Shown: one piece after another, positions 1 to 7,166 of the stretch
How the letters are laid out: every line of letters starts with the position of its first letter
Position numbering within the stretch: the stretch's first letter is position 1
Source: Phytoactinopolyspora endophytica
Lineage (GTDB): Bacteria; Actinomycetota; Actinomycetes; Jiangellales; Jiangellaceae
Assembly: GCF_004138495.1 (NCBI RefSeq)
Contig: NZ_ML142859.1
Span: 48,339 to 60,975, forward strand
Reading direction: 5' to 3'
Length of the DNA stretch: 12,637 nucleotides
The notes under the pieces: model-generated
Databases searched by the model: none
What the model was told of the DNA's origin: nothing
Seen by the model: only the letters and a program-made list of their open reading frames with translations
Translations under genes and position numbers: made by a program

Positions 1-93
1 GCGCTGCTCAAGGCAAGCATCGCTACGGTCGTTGCCGTAGCGGCGGGAGGGTCGCGCGCGGAGGCCCTCGCCGGGCTCTTCCTCGGGGTGTGA
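1..93 (+). CDS. C-terminal tail of an unidentified protein (cut by window start)
   Basis: Frame 1 is open from the first base to a TGA at 91-93 and encodes 30 residues. The tail is hydrophobic and Ala/Leu/Val rich (it includes ATVVAVAAGG and AEALAGLFLGV), and about 80% of its codons end in G or C, as expected for a real gene in this genome. I do not recognise the family; a helix-forming C-terminus of an enzyme, a regulator or a membrane protein would all fit. In many actinomycetes the gene before rph encodes an MBL-fold hydrolase, but this tail does not look like one to me. The gene stops about 10 bp before the transposase remnant, so the insertion may have replaced whatever originally separated it from rph. 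Confidence 0.4.
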   Translation, partial: ALLKASIATVVAVAAGGSRAEALAGLFLGV

Positions 94-100
94 GTCATGG

Positions 101-370
101 ATGTGTCACTCCAACCTGGTCACGCCCGCCGCCACCGAGACCGGCTACTTCACCGGCAACCACCACCGCATGCAGTACGCCGACTTCCGCGCCAACGGCT
201 ACTACATCGGCTCCGGCCCCGTCGAATCAGCCTGCAACACCATCGTCAAACAACGCGCCAAACGCGCCGGCATGCACTGGACCACCCAAGGACTCGACCC
301 CGTCTTCGCCATCCGCACCCTCCACCAATGCCACCGTCACGAACTCCTCTGGCCCACACCACAAACCTGA
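101..370 (+). pseudogene. 5'-truncated ISKra4-like transposase (C-terminal end only)
   Basis: The 89 codons carry the typical C-terminal end of an ISKra4-type DDE transposase. Visible features are the block YFTGNHHRMQYADFRANGYY, the GSGPVES motif (nt 209-232) whose Glu is taken as the last residue of the catalytic triad, and then a conserved KQRAKRAGM..W segment. The two catalytic Asp residues and the whole N-terminal two thirds are absent. The same frame is closed by TAG at 38-40, and nothing transposase-like lies upstream of about nt 100. The ATG at 101 is only the first methionine and is not a credible gene start. The fragment cannot be active and is best read as an IS remnant left beside rph. 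I see no intact terminal inverted repeats or target duplication. The family assignment is from motif recognition, not a search. Confidence 0.7.
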
Positions 371-399
371 CGCACACCCCGCCCGGACCGCACGTGCCG

Positions 400-415
400 G
401 TCTGTCGTGACAGAC
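400..415. promoter_or_regulatory. Perfect 7-bp inverted repeat upstream of rph
   Basis: GTCTGTC (400-406), the spacer GT, then GACAGAC (409-415) form a 16-bp near-palindrome ending 4 bp before the proposed -10 element of rph. This is where an operator overlapping the -35/spacer region would sit. It could equally be a leftover end of the adjacent IS remnant. No regulator can be named. Confidence 0.35.
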
Positions 416-418
416 AGA

Positions 419-424
419 TAGCCT
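419..424 (+). promoter_or_regulatory. Candidate -10 element (TAGCCT) for leaderless rph mRNA
   Basis: TAGCCT fits the actinobacterial TANNNT -10 consensus and ends 7 nt before the rph ATG at 432. That spacing would put the transcription start at or next to the start codon. No Shine-Dalgarno sequence is present between 415 and 431, which supports a leaderless transcript. There is no convincing -35 hexamer, so this stays a candidate. Confidence 0.4.
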
Positions 425-431
425 CACCCCT

Positions 432-1157
432 ATGACTCGAATCGACGGCCGTAGCGCCGATGAACTTCGTCCGGTGCGGATAACGCGCGGTTGGCTAGAG
501 CAAGCCGAGGGTTCCGTCCTCGTCGAGTTCGGCAGGACCCGGGTGCTCTGCGCGGTGTCTGTGACCGAAGGCGTCCCCCGCTGGCGGAAAGGATCCGGCC
601 AGGGCTGGGTGACCGCAGAGTATGCGATGCTGCCCCGTTCCACCAACACGCGCTCCGACCGTGAGTCGGTGAAGGGCCGGCTCGGTGGGCGCACCCACGA
701 GATCTCCCGGCTGGTCGGCCGGTCATTGCGGGGAGTCGTCGATACGGCGAGGCTCGGCGAGAACACCCTGATGGTCGACTGCGACGTGCTTCAGGCCGAC
801 GGCGGAACCCGCACGGCGGCGATCACCGGCGCATACGTCGCCCTGCACGACGCGGTGACGTGGATGCGCGAGCGCGGCCTGGTAGTGCGGGGACCGGTGC
901 TGACCGACTCGGTGGCCGCTATATCGGTGGGTGTCGTCGACGGTGAGCCGCTGCTGGACCTGAAGTATGAGGAAGACGTACGCGCCGAAAGCGACATGAA
1001 CGTGGTGATGACCGGCGGCGGTAGTTTTATCGAGGTGCAGGGGACCGCAGAAGGCGCGCCGTTCGACCGCGCTGAGCTCGACGCACTGCTCGCGCTGGCG
1101 GAGTCCGGCTGTGCGGAACTGACGCGGCTGCAAGGTAAGTCGCTGGAGCCGGCATGA
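432..1157 (+). CDS. rph: Ribonuclease PH
   Basis: This is a phosphorolytic 3'-to-5' exoribonuclease. It removes nucleotides after the CCA end of tRNA precursors using phosphate and releases nucleoside diphosphates, acting in the cytoplasm as a ring-shaped hexamer. The 241-residue length is normal for the family. Visible signatures are the N-terminal [13 protein letters not shown] (residues 3-15), the phosphate-binding [10 protein letters not shown] around R127, and the acidic catalytic segment [18 protein letters not shown], where D182 and D188 correspond to the conserved metal/catalytic aspartates. The start at 432 matches the usual N-terminus and there is no SD, so translation is probably leaderless from the TAGCCT -10 box. 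The last codons overlap rdgB through ATGA (1154-1157), indicating translational coupling. The rph-rdgB pairing is standard in actinomycetes. Nothing looks damaged despite the IS remnant 60 bp upstream. Confidence 0.97.
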   Translation: MTRIDGRSADELRPVRITRGWLEQAEGSVLVEFGRTRVLCAVSVTEGVPRWRKGSGQGWVTAEYAMLPRSTNTRSDRESVKGRLGGRTHEISRLVGRSLRGVVDTARLGENTLMVDCDVLQADGGTRTAAITGAYVALHDAVTWMRERGLVVRGPVLTDSVAAISVGVVDGEPLLDLKYEEDVRAESDMNVVMTGGGSFIEVQGTAEGAPFDRAELDALLALAESGCAELTRLQGKSLEPA

Positions 1158-1804
1158 CGGTATCGCCGCGGATCGTCCTGGCCAGCCGGAACGAGCACAA
1201 GGTAGACGAGATCCGGCGTATCCTCGCCGAGGCGGGCGCCCAGGTGGACCTGGTGAGCGTGGCCGAGTTCTCCGGTGTCCCCGACGTGGTGGAGACCGGC
1301 CTGACGTTCACCGAGAACGCCCTGCTCAAGGCGCGAGAGGTATCCGCGGCCACCTCCCTGCCGGCATTGGCCGAAGATTCAGGGATCGGCGCGGATGCGT
1401 TGAACGGCATGCCCGGAGTGTTCTCCGCGCGATGGGCCGGTCGCCACGGCGACGACGCCGCGAACCTCGATTTGCTGCTCGCCCAGCTGCGAGACGTGCC
1501 GGACGACCGTCGTGGCGCCGCGTTTGTGTGCGTGACGGCGCTGGTGGTGCCGGCCGGTACGACGCCCGGCATCATGGACCCGGCGAACCCGGCTGCCCTG
1601 GCCGGTCCGGCCGAGCTCGTCGAAGAGGGCCGGGTTCAAGGGTCGCTCATCCGTGAGCCGCGGGGTACGGGCGGGTTCGGCTACGACCCGATCTTCGTGC
1701 CCGATGGGGACAATCGCACCACGGCAGAGATTTCCGCGGAGGAGAAAGACGCGTTGAGTCACCGTGGCCGTGCCCTGCGTGCTATGGCCGCGCACCTCTC
1801 TTAA
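1154..1804 (+). CDS. rdgB: XTP/dITP diphosphatase (non-canonical purine NTP pyrophosphatase, RdgB/HAM1 family)
   Basis: It hydrolyses dITP, dXTP and ITP to the monophosphate plus pyrophosphate and so keeps deaminated purines out of DNA and RNA. The 216-residue protein shows the family landmarks: the nucleotide-binding SRNEHK (11-16), FTENALLKA after the first beta-alpha unit, the catalytic EDSG with D75, the base-recognition loop [11 protein letters not shown] (171-181), and SHRGRAL (202-208). It is slightly longer than the E. coli protein because of a Pro/Ala-rich insertion around residues 135-155 ([20 protein letters not shown]), which lies in a variable loop and does not touch the active site. 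It starts inside the rph stop (ATGA), so it is co-transcribed and coupled with rph. It ends in TAA at 1802-1804. Confidence 0.96.
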   Translation: MTVSPRIVLASRNEHKVDEIRRILAEAGAQVDLVSVAEFSGVPDVVETGLTFTENALLKAREVSAATSLPALAEDSGIGADALNGMPGVFSARWAGRHGDDAANLDLLLAQLRDVPDDRRGAAFVCVTALVVPAGTTPGIMDPANPAALAGPAELVEEGRVQGSLIREPRGTGGFGYDPIFVPDGDNRTTAEISAEEKDALSHRGRALRAMAAHLS

Positions 1805-1942
1805 GGTCGGCGGGTTCGATTCGCCCACGTGTACCCGTGACGTGGCAGGGACGACCCGAATCGGTACCGCCGGAGGAGCGAACAAATCGATGATTTCAAC
1901 TACCGTAACCACCACGGAGACCCGACGTGGAAAGGAACGGAC
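1805..1942 (+). promoter_or_regulatory. Intergenic region: end of rph-rdgB unit and leader of the Tm-1-like operon
   Basis: Directly after the rdgB stop lies a small hairpin, GGCGG (1809-1813) with TCGCC (1821-1825) around a 7-nt loop. It may be the 3' end of the rdgB transcript. An inverted repeat follows, CCACGT (1825-1830) with ACGTGG (1840-1845), and then the palindrome CGGTACCG (1862-1869). Either could be an operator. The SD AAAGGA (1931-1936) sits 6 nt before the ATG at 1943 and fixes that start. I could not pick a convincing -35/-10 pair, and no regulator gene lies adjacent. Confidence 0.4.
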
Positions 1943-3172
1943 ATGCCCACGGTTGTGCTCGTTGGAACGCTCGACACAAAGGGGGAGGAGTATGCCTGGC
2001 TGCGGGGCCAGGTAGCGGAACTCGATTGTGACGTCGTCGTCGTGGACGCCGGCGTGGACGAGCCGGCCGGGTTACGGCCGGATGTCCCGAACGCCCAGGT
2101 CGCTGAGGTCGGTGGCGCAGACGTGGAGGAGCTGCGCCGTGGCCGTGACCGCGGCGCGGCCGTCACTGCCATGGGCGAGGGAGCGGCACAGATACTCGCC
2201 GACCTGTACGCTCGTGGACGGGTGGACGGCGTCCTGGCACTCGGTGGCAGCGGAGGGTCTTCCATCGCCGCCCGTGCCGTCCGTGACCTTCCGATTGGCC
2301 TGCCCAAGCTGATCGTGTCGACCATGGCCTCCGGCGATGTGTCGCCGTACGTCGGCGCCAAGGACGTGGCGATCAGTTACAGCGTCGTCGACATCGCCGG
2401 GATCAACCGGCTGTCCAGGAAGATCCTCGGGAATGCGGCCGCGGCCGTCGCGGGCATGGCCCACGCTTACGCGACACGACCGGAGGCGGAGTCCGGCGAC
2501 CGTCCGCTCGTCGCCGCGTCGATGTTCGGTGTGACGACGCCCGCGGTGGACGCGGCGCGGGCGCGGCTGGAGGCGCTCGGTTACGAGACCCTGGTCTTCC
2601 ACGCCACCGGCGCCGGAGGCCGGGCGATGGAAGGGCTGGTGGAGAGCGGCCTGCTGGCCGGAGTACTCGATCTGACGACGACGGAGCTGGCCGACGATCT
2701 GGTTGGTGGTGTGCTGTCGGCCGGACCTGACCGGCTCACCGCCGCCGCTCGGCACGGGGTGCCGCAGGTGGTGGCCCCGGGTGCGTTGGACATGGTGAAC
2801 TTCGGGCCGAAGGAGACCGTGCCCGCGAAGTTCGCGGACCGGAACCTGTACGTCCACAACCCGACGGTCACGCTGATGCGGACCAAACCCATGGAGATGG
2901 CCGCGCTCGGGCAGCGGTTGGGAGCCAAGGTCCGAAAGAGTACCGGACCCGCCGCGGTCTTCATCCCGAAGCGGGGCGTTTCCGCACTCGACGCCGACGG
3001 CCAGCCGTTCACCGACGAGGATGCCGATCGGCTGTGCTTTGCCGAGATCCGGTCCGCGGTGGCCTACTCATCGGTGGAGCTGGTCGACCTGGACCTGCAT
3101 ATCAACGACGCGCCGTTCGGTGAGGCGATGGCCGACCGGCTGCACGCCATGATCGAAGGAGCGCAGGCATGA
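1943..3172 (+). CDS. UPF0261 family protein (Tm-1-like ATP-binding domain)
   Basis: This is a complete 409-residue member of UPF0261 (PF06792), the family of the N-terminal domain of tomato Tm-1, the inhibitor of tomato mosaic virus replication. Seen directly: GTLDTKGEE (8-16) after the first beta strand, a glycine-rich LGGSGGSS (100-107) suited to phosphate binding, the family block [20 protein letters not shown] (127-146) followed by [13 protein letters not shown], and a late [13 protein letters not shown] motif. Tm-1 structures bind ATP, which is the basis for the family name; the bacterial proteins have no agreed reaction. It has a strong SD, and its stop overlaps the start of the PF09370 gene (ATGA, 3169-3172), so the two products are made together and very likely work together. 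No signal peptide or membrane segment is present, so it should be cytoplasmic. The family call is confident and the function is unknown. Confidence 0.93.
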   Translation: MPTVVLVGTLDTKGEEYAWLRGQVAELDCDVVVVDAGVDEPAGLRPDVPNAQVAEVGGADVEELRRGRDRGAAVTAMGEGAAQILADLYARGRVDGVLALGGSGGSSIAARAVRDLPIGLPKLIVSTMASGDVSPYVGAKDVAISYSVVDIAGINRLSRKILGNAAAAVAGMAHAYATRPEAESGDRPLVAASMFGVTTPAVDAARARLEALGYETLVFHATGAGGRAMEGLVESGLLAGVLDLTTTELADDLVGGVLSAGPDRLTAAARHGVPQVVAPGALDMVNFGPKETVPAKFADRNLYVHNPTVTLMRTKPMEMAALGQRLGAKVRKSTGPAAVFIPKRGVSALDADGQPFTDEDADRLCFAEIRSAVAYSSVELVDLDLHINDAPFGEAMADRLHAMIEGAQA

Positions 3173-3990
3173 ACCACGCGGACGCGATCGGACGGCTGCG
3201 CGGAAGCGTCGCCGACGGCAAAGCGATCGTCGGGGCGGGAGCCGGTACGGGGCTCTCGGCCAAGTGCGCGGAGGCCGGCGGCGTGGACCTGATCATCATC
3301 TACAACAGCGGCCGTTACCGGATGGCCGGTCGCGGCTCGCTGGCCGGTCTGCTGCCGTACGGTGACGCCAACCAGGTGGTCGTGGACATGGCCGCCGAGG
3401 TACTGCCGGTGGTGAAGCAGACGCCGGTACTGGCCGGGGTATGCGGCACGGATCCGTTCCGGCTGATGCCGGTCTTCCTCGATGAGCTGGCCCGGATGGG
3501 GTTCGCCGGAGTGCAGAACTTCCCCACCGTCGGACTGTACGACGGGGTTTTCCGGCAGAATCTGGAGGAGACCGGCATGGGCTTCGACCTGGAGGTCGAG
3601 ATGGTCCGGCTCGCTGCGGAGCGGGGCCTGGTCACCGCGCCGTACGTGTTCGACCCGGAGCAGGCGGTGGCGATGACGGAGGCCGGGGCGGATGTCCTGG
3701 TGCCACACGTGGGCCTGACCACGAAAGGTTCGATCGGCGCCAGCACGGCGCTCACCCTGGACCAGGCCGCCGAACGGGTGCAGGAGATGCGGGACGCGGC
3801 CGTCGCCGCCAACCCGGACGTGCTGGTGCTCTGCCACGGCGGTCCGATCGCCGAGCCCGAGGACGCGCGGTACGTCCTGGAGCACACCGAGGGGGTGGTC
3901 GGCTTCTTCGGCGCGTCGTCGGTGGAGCGGCTCCCGACAGAGCGGGCCATCACCGCCCAGGTCGCCGAGTTCAAGAGCCTTTTCATCTAG
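3169..3990 (+). CDS. Phosphoenolpyruvate hydrolase-like TIM-barrel protein (PF09370)
   Basis: The 273-residue protein belongs to the TIM-barrel family named PEP_hydrolase (formerly 'TIM-barrel signal transduction protein'), distantly related to the PEP mutase/isocitrate lyase fold. Clear family blocks are [11 protein letters not shown] (22-32), [20 protein letters not shown] (45-64) followed by [13 protein letters not shown] (89-97), [11 protein letters not shown], and [14 protein letters not shown] near residue 180. The N-terminal glycine-rich loop and the GTDP block probably bind a phosphate or carboxylate substrate. The name reflects fold similarity; PEP hydrolysis has not been shown for this branch as far as I know. 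It is coupled by ATGA overlap to the UPF0261 gene, so the two genes together reproduce the two-domain order of plant Tm-1 (UPF0261 first, barrel second). It is cytoplasmic, with no signal peptide. It ends at TAG 3988-3990. Confidence 0.92.
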   Translation: MNHADAIGRLRGSVADGKAIVGAGAGTGLSAKCAEAGGVDLIIIYNSGRYRMAGRGSLAGLLPYGDANQVVVDMAAEVLPVVKQTPVLAGVCGTDPFRLMPVFLDELARMGFAGVQNFPTVGLYDGVFRQNLEETGMGFDLEVEMVRLAAERGLVTAPYVFDPEQAVAMTEAGADVLVPHVGLTTKGSIGASTALTLDQAAERVQEMRDAAVAANPDVLVLCHGGPIAEPEDARYVLEHTEGVVGFFGASSVERLPTERAITAQVAEFKSLFI

Positions 3991-4036
3991 AACCGAACGG
4001 GCTGGCCTTCTACATTGACGGTGAGGTCGCGGATAG

Positions 4037-4063
4037 GAGCGACGCGGTTCCGGGCCGTCGCTC
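4037..4063 (+). terminator. GC-rich hairpin downstream of the Tm-1-like pair
   Basis: GAGCGACG (4037-4044) pairs perfectly with CGTCGCTC (4056-4063) across an 11-nt loop, 46 nt after the PF09370 stop codon. No T tract follows, which is common for actinobacterial terminators. A competing pairing, GGTGAG (4020-4025) with CTCACC (4061-4066), shares the right arm, so two mutually exclusive stems are possible. Termination is inferred from position and stem strength only. Confidence 0.45.
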
Positions 4064-4239
4064 ACCTGCCGCTCGAGCGCATCCAGCGCTGATCCGTGTG
4101 GCCAGGCGGGTGGCATTGAGCTGACCGGTGCCGTCCGGGTGGCGTGAAAGAATGTGCGGATGCGGCGGATCAGCGAGGCCCCGAACCTGGGGGGAAAGGT
4201 CCTTGACGTGCTGCCACCAGATGCCGGGGCACCTGCGGC
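4064..4239 (+). promoter_or_regulatory. Upstream region of the FAD/Fe-S dehydrogenase gene
   Basis: These 176 bp after the hairpin have no recognisable gene on either strand. The frame of the downstream gene is closed at TGA 4204-4206 and contains no ATG/GTG before 4240, which fixes the start. TTGACG at 4203-4208 resembles a -35 box but lacks a -10 at normal spacing. CCCC-gaacct-GGGG (around 4180-4193) is a weak hairpin. The dehydrogenase has only a poor SD (GGGGC about 9 nt upstream). A promoter is expected here if the hairpin at 4037 terminates, but I cannot place it. Confidence 0.3.
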
Positions 4240-7155
4240 ATGACCGAAGCCGCGACCGACGAGCACCCGGGCGAGCTCATCGCGGACCTCGCCCGGGAGA
4301 CCTCGGGCGACGTGGAGTATGGCCGCTCCGCCCAGGCGACCTACAGCATGGACGCCTCGAACTACCGGCACGTCCCCGTGGCGGTGGTGTTCCCGCGCAG
4401 CGCGGACGACGTGGCGGCCGTGCTGGGGCTGGGCGGGGAACACGGCGTTCCGGTCACCACGCGCGGGGCGGGCACCAGCATCGGCGGGCAGGCGCTGGGC
4501 AGCGGCATCATCCTCGACGTCAGCCGGTATCTCGACCAGGTGCTGGAGATCGACCCGGACCGCCGCGTCGCACGTGTTCAGCCGGGAGTCGTGCTCGACA
4601 CACTGCGCACGGCGGCGGCCCGGCACGGTCTCACCTTCGGCCCGGACCCGTCCACGCACAGCCGGTGCACGATCGGCGGCATGATCGGCAACGACGCGTG
4701 CGGGTCCCATTCGGTGGCGTGGGGGCGCACTGCCGACAATGTCGTCGGTCTCGAGCTGCTGACGGCCGGTGGTGACCGGATGAGCGCCGGGCCGGTGAGC
4801 GCCGACCAGTGGACGCAACTGACCGCGTCCGAAGGGCCGGTCGGCCGGATCTACCGGGGCCTCGACGAGCTGACCCAGCGCAACCTCGGCACCCTGCGCC
4901 AGGGCTTTCCGGCGTTGCCGCGCCGGGTGTCCGGCTATGCGCTCGATCAGCTGCTCCCGGAGAACGGCCGGAACCTTGCCCGCGTGCTGACCGGCAGCGA
5001 AGGCACCTGCGCTGTCGTGACGGAAGCGACCGTGCGGTTGGTGCCCGCCCCCGCCGCGCGGGTTCTCGTCGTCGCCGGGTATTCCGACGACGTCGCGGCG
5101 GCGGAGGCGGTCCCGCAGGTGCTGCCGCTGCATCCGCTGACGGTGGAGGGGATGGGGGCGGACCTGGTGGACGCCTTGCTCAGCCGCGGGCGGCGGCCGG
5201 CGGCGCTCGACCTGTTGCCGCCCGGCGGCGGATGGCTGTTCGTCGAGGCCGGCGGGGACACGGTCGCCGACGCCGCGGGGCGCGGGCAGGAGGTCGCCGA
5301 GGTTCTGCGCCGGTCCACAGGTGCGGCCACCGCCGTCGCCGTGGATCCGGGTGACCAGCGAGGTCTGTGGTCGATTCGGGAGGCGGCGGCCGGGACCGCG
5401 ACCAGGATGGCCGACGGTTCCGAGGCGTGGCCGGGGTGGGAGGACGCGGCCGTTCCGCCGGAGAACCTCGGGAGCTACCTGCGTGACTTCCGGGCCCTGC
5501 TGGGCAAGCACGCGTTGCGGGGCATCCCCTACGGCCACTTCGGCGAAGGATGCGTCCACGTGCGGATCGACTTCGCTCTGCATGAGGGCAACGGCCGGCG
5601 CCGGTTCCGCTCGTTCATCGAGGAGGCGGCTGATCTCGTCGTCGCTCATGGGGGGTCGCTGTCCGGTGAGCACGGCGACGGTCAAGCTCGAGCGGAGCTT
5701 CTGCCGCGGATGTACTCGCCGGACATGATCGCTCTGTTCGAGCAGTTCAAAGCTGTCTGGGATCCGGAGAACCTGCTCAACCCGGGCATACTGGTACGGC
5801 CGCGGAAGCTCGACGCGGACCTCAGGTTCGACGGCCCGCGCAAGCAGCTGCCGATCACCTTGCGTTACCCCCACGACGACGGTGACGCGGCCACGGCCGC
5901 CCGGCGGTGTGTGGGGGTTGGCGCCTGCATCGACACGTCGTCGGGTGTCATGTGCCCGAGCTACATGGTGACCCGTCGCGAAGAACACTCCACCCGCGGG
6001 CGGGCCCGGATGCTGTTCGAGATGATGCGCGGCGAGACGATCACCGACGGCTGGCGGTCCGAGGAGGTCCGGGATGCGCTGGACCTGTGCCTGGCCTGCA
6101 AAGGGTGTCTGTCCGACTGCCCGGTCAACGTGGACATGGCCTCGTACAAGGCGGAGTTCCTGCACCAGCACTACGCCGGACGGATCCGCCCGGCCAGCCA
6201 TTACACGCTCGGCTACCTGCCGGTGCTGGCCAGACTGGCGTCTCTCGCGCCGCGAGCGGCCAACACGATGCTGCGCGCGCGTGGATTCGCGGCGCTGGTC
6301 AAAAAGATGGGCGGGATCGCGCCGGAACGCAGCATGCCACGCTTCGCCGGCCGGACGTTGCGCCGCCGGCTACGGCAACGCCGCGACACGGGGCCGCGGG
6401 CTCGGCACGGCGACCGTCCGGCATCCCTGAGCGACCGGCCCGCTGTGGTGTTGTGGCCGGACACCTTCACGAACTTCTTCTCGCCGGAGATCGGCCTGGA
6501 CGCGGCCCGGGTTCTGGAGTATGCGGGCTTCGACGTGCGCGTTCCGCGCTCCTCGGTGTGCTGCGGCCTCACCTGGATCTCGACCGGCCAGCTCGGCGTC
6601 GCCCGGCGCACGCTGCGCCGTACGTTGCGCGTGCTGGAGCCGGTCCTGAAGGGCGGTGTCCCGATCGTCGGTCTCGAACCGAGCTGCCTGGCGGTGCTCC
6701 GGCACGACGTGCGTGACCTGTTCGGCGAGGAGGAGCTGAACGGGCTGCCGGACCGGGTGTTCACGCTCGCGGGTTTCCTCGAGCGGTACGCGCCAGACGT
6801 GGAACTCCCCGGGGTGGGCGGGCAGGCCATCACGCAGCAGCACTGCCATCAGCATGCGGTGTTCGGAAACGCGGCCGACGAGCGGCTGCTGCGGAAGGTG
6901 GGTGTCGACAACCAGACCCTCGACTCCGGATGCTGCGGTCTGGCGGGAAACTTCGGCATGGAGAAGGGGCACTACGACGTGTCGGTGGCGGCCGCGGAAC
7001 GAGTGCTTGTGCCGGCCGTCGAGGCAGCGGAAGCCGGCACCATGGTGCTGGCGGACGGGTTCAGCTGCCGCACACAGATCCAGGACCTCACCGGGCGCCG
7101 GGCGCAGCACCTGGCCGAGGTGCTGGCCGGCTCCCTGCGACCACCGGCCGGGTGA
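4240..7155 (+). CDS. FAD-linked 2-hydroxyacid dehydrogenase with [4Fe-4S] and CCG domains (D-lactate / D-2-hydroxyglutarate dehydrogenase type)
   Basis: This single chain of 971 residues combines the parts that glycolate oxidase spreads over GlcD and GlcF. Residues about 40-215 are a PCMH-type FAD domain (RGAGTSIGG at 75-83, GPDPST at 134-139, IGGMIGNDACGS near 145). About 265-525 is the FAD-oxidase C-terminal domain, with GHFGEGCVH (H433, H440) and GEHGDGQAR (E477, H478), which usually bind the metal and substrate carboxylate. A ferredoxin-like part follows with C557, C563 and C572 and the CLACKGCLSDCP motif (C617, C620, C623, C627). The C-terminus has two CCG motifs (C774-G776 and C898-G900) and CHQHAVFG. 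The closest described architectures are E. coli YdiJ (D-2-hydroxyglutarate) and Shewanella Dld-II (D-lactate). It should oxidise a D-2-hydroxyacid and pass electrons to quinone or another carrier. An arginine-rich linker at 705-729 separates the Fe-S and CCG parts. The exact substrate is not visible. It has the same orientation as the Tm-1-like pair, 249 bp downstream. Confidence 0.93.
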   Translation: MTEAATDEHPGELIADLARETSGDVEYGRSAQATYSMDASNYRHVPVAVVFPRSADDVAAVLGLGGEHGVPVTTRGAGTSIGGQALGSGIILDVSRYLDQVLEIDPDRRVARVQPGVVLDTLRTAAARHGLTFGPDPSTHSRCTIGGMIGNDACGSHSVAWGRTADNVVGLELLTAGGDRMSAGPVSADQWTQLTASEGPVGRIYRGLDELTQRNLGTLRQGFPALPRRVSGYALDQLLPENGRNLARVLTGSEGTCAVVTEATVRLVPAPAARVLVVAGYSDDVAAAEAVPQVLPLHPLTVEGMGADLVDALLSRGRRPAALDLLPPGGGWLFVEAGGDTVADAAGRGQEVAEVLRRSTGAATAVAVDPGDQRGLWSIREAAAGTATRMADGSEAWPGWEDAAVPPENLGSYLRDFRALLGKHALRGIPYGHFGEGCVHVRIDFALHEGNGRRRFRSFIEEAADLVVAHGGSLSGEHGDGQARAELLPRMYSPDMIALFEQFKAVWDPENLLNPGILVRPRKLDADLRFDGPRKQLPITLRYPHDDGDAATAARRCVGVGACIDTSSGVMCPSYMVTRREEHSTRGRARMLFEMMRGETITDGWRSEEVRDALDLCLACKGCLSDCPVNVDMASYKAEFLHQHYAGRIRPASHYTLGYLPVLARLASLAPRAANTMLRARGFAALVKKMGGIAPERSMPRFAGRTLRRRLRQRRDTGPRARHGDRPASLSDRPAVVLWPDTFTNFFSPEIGLDAARVLEYAGFDVRVPRSSVCCGLTWISTGQLGVARRTLRRTLRVLEPVLKGGVPIVGLEPSCLAVLRHDVRDLFGEEELNGLPDRVFTLAGFLERYAPDVELPGVGGQAITQQHCHQHAVFGNAADERLLRKVGVDNQTLDSGCCGLAGNFGMEKGHYDVSVAAAERVLVPAVEAAEAGTMVLADGFSCRTQIQDLTGRRAQHLAEVLAGSLRPPAG

Positions 7156-7160
7156 TCACC
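7151..7160. repeat. 10-bp palindrome spanning the dehydrogenase stop codon
   Basis: GGTGATCACC is a perfect palindrome whose second half begins inside the TGA stop (7153-7155). With no spacer it is not a good hairpin, so if functional it would be a protein-binding site. Chance occurrence is quite possible. Confidence 0.25.
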
Positions 7161-7166
7161 TGATCT

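Noticed and set aside
1795..1840. tRNA-like sequence (CTCTTAAGG and GGTTCGATTC) at the end of rdgB
   Set aside because: The T-loop-like GTTCGATTC is present, but the canonical T-stem pairing is shifted, no acceptor stem or D-arm can be formed, and the 5' part is rdgB coding sequence.
4128..4775. 215-codon plus-strand ORF overlapping the start of the dehydrogenase
   Set aside because: It is extremely Arg/Gly rich and in a different frame from the clearly homologous FAD-domain sequence, so it is a GC-driven shadow.
3064..6201. 1045-codon open frame on the minus strand
   Set aside because: It lies opposite three well-supported plus-strand genes, is Arg/Pro/His/Gly rich without recognisable domains, and results from rare stop codons in the antisense frame of GC-rich coding DNA.
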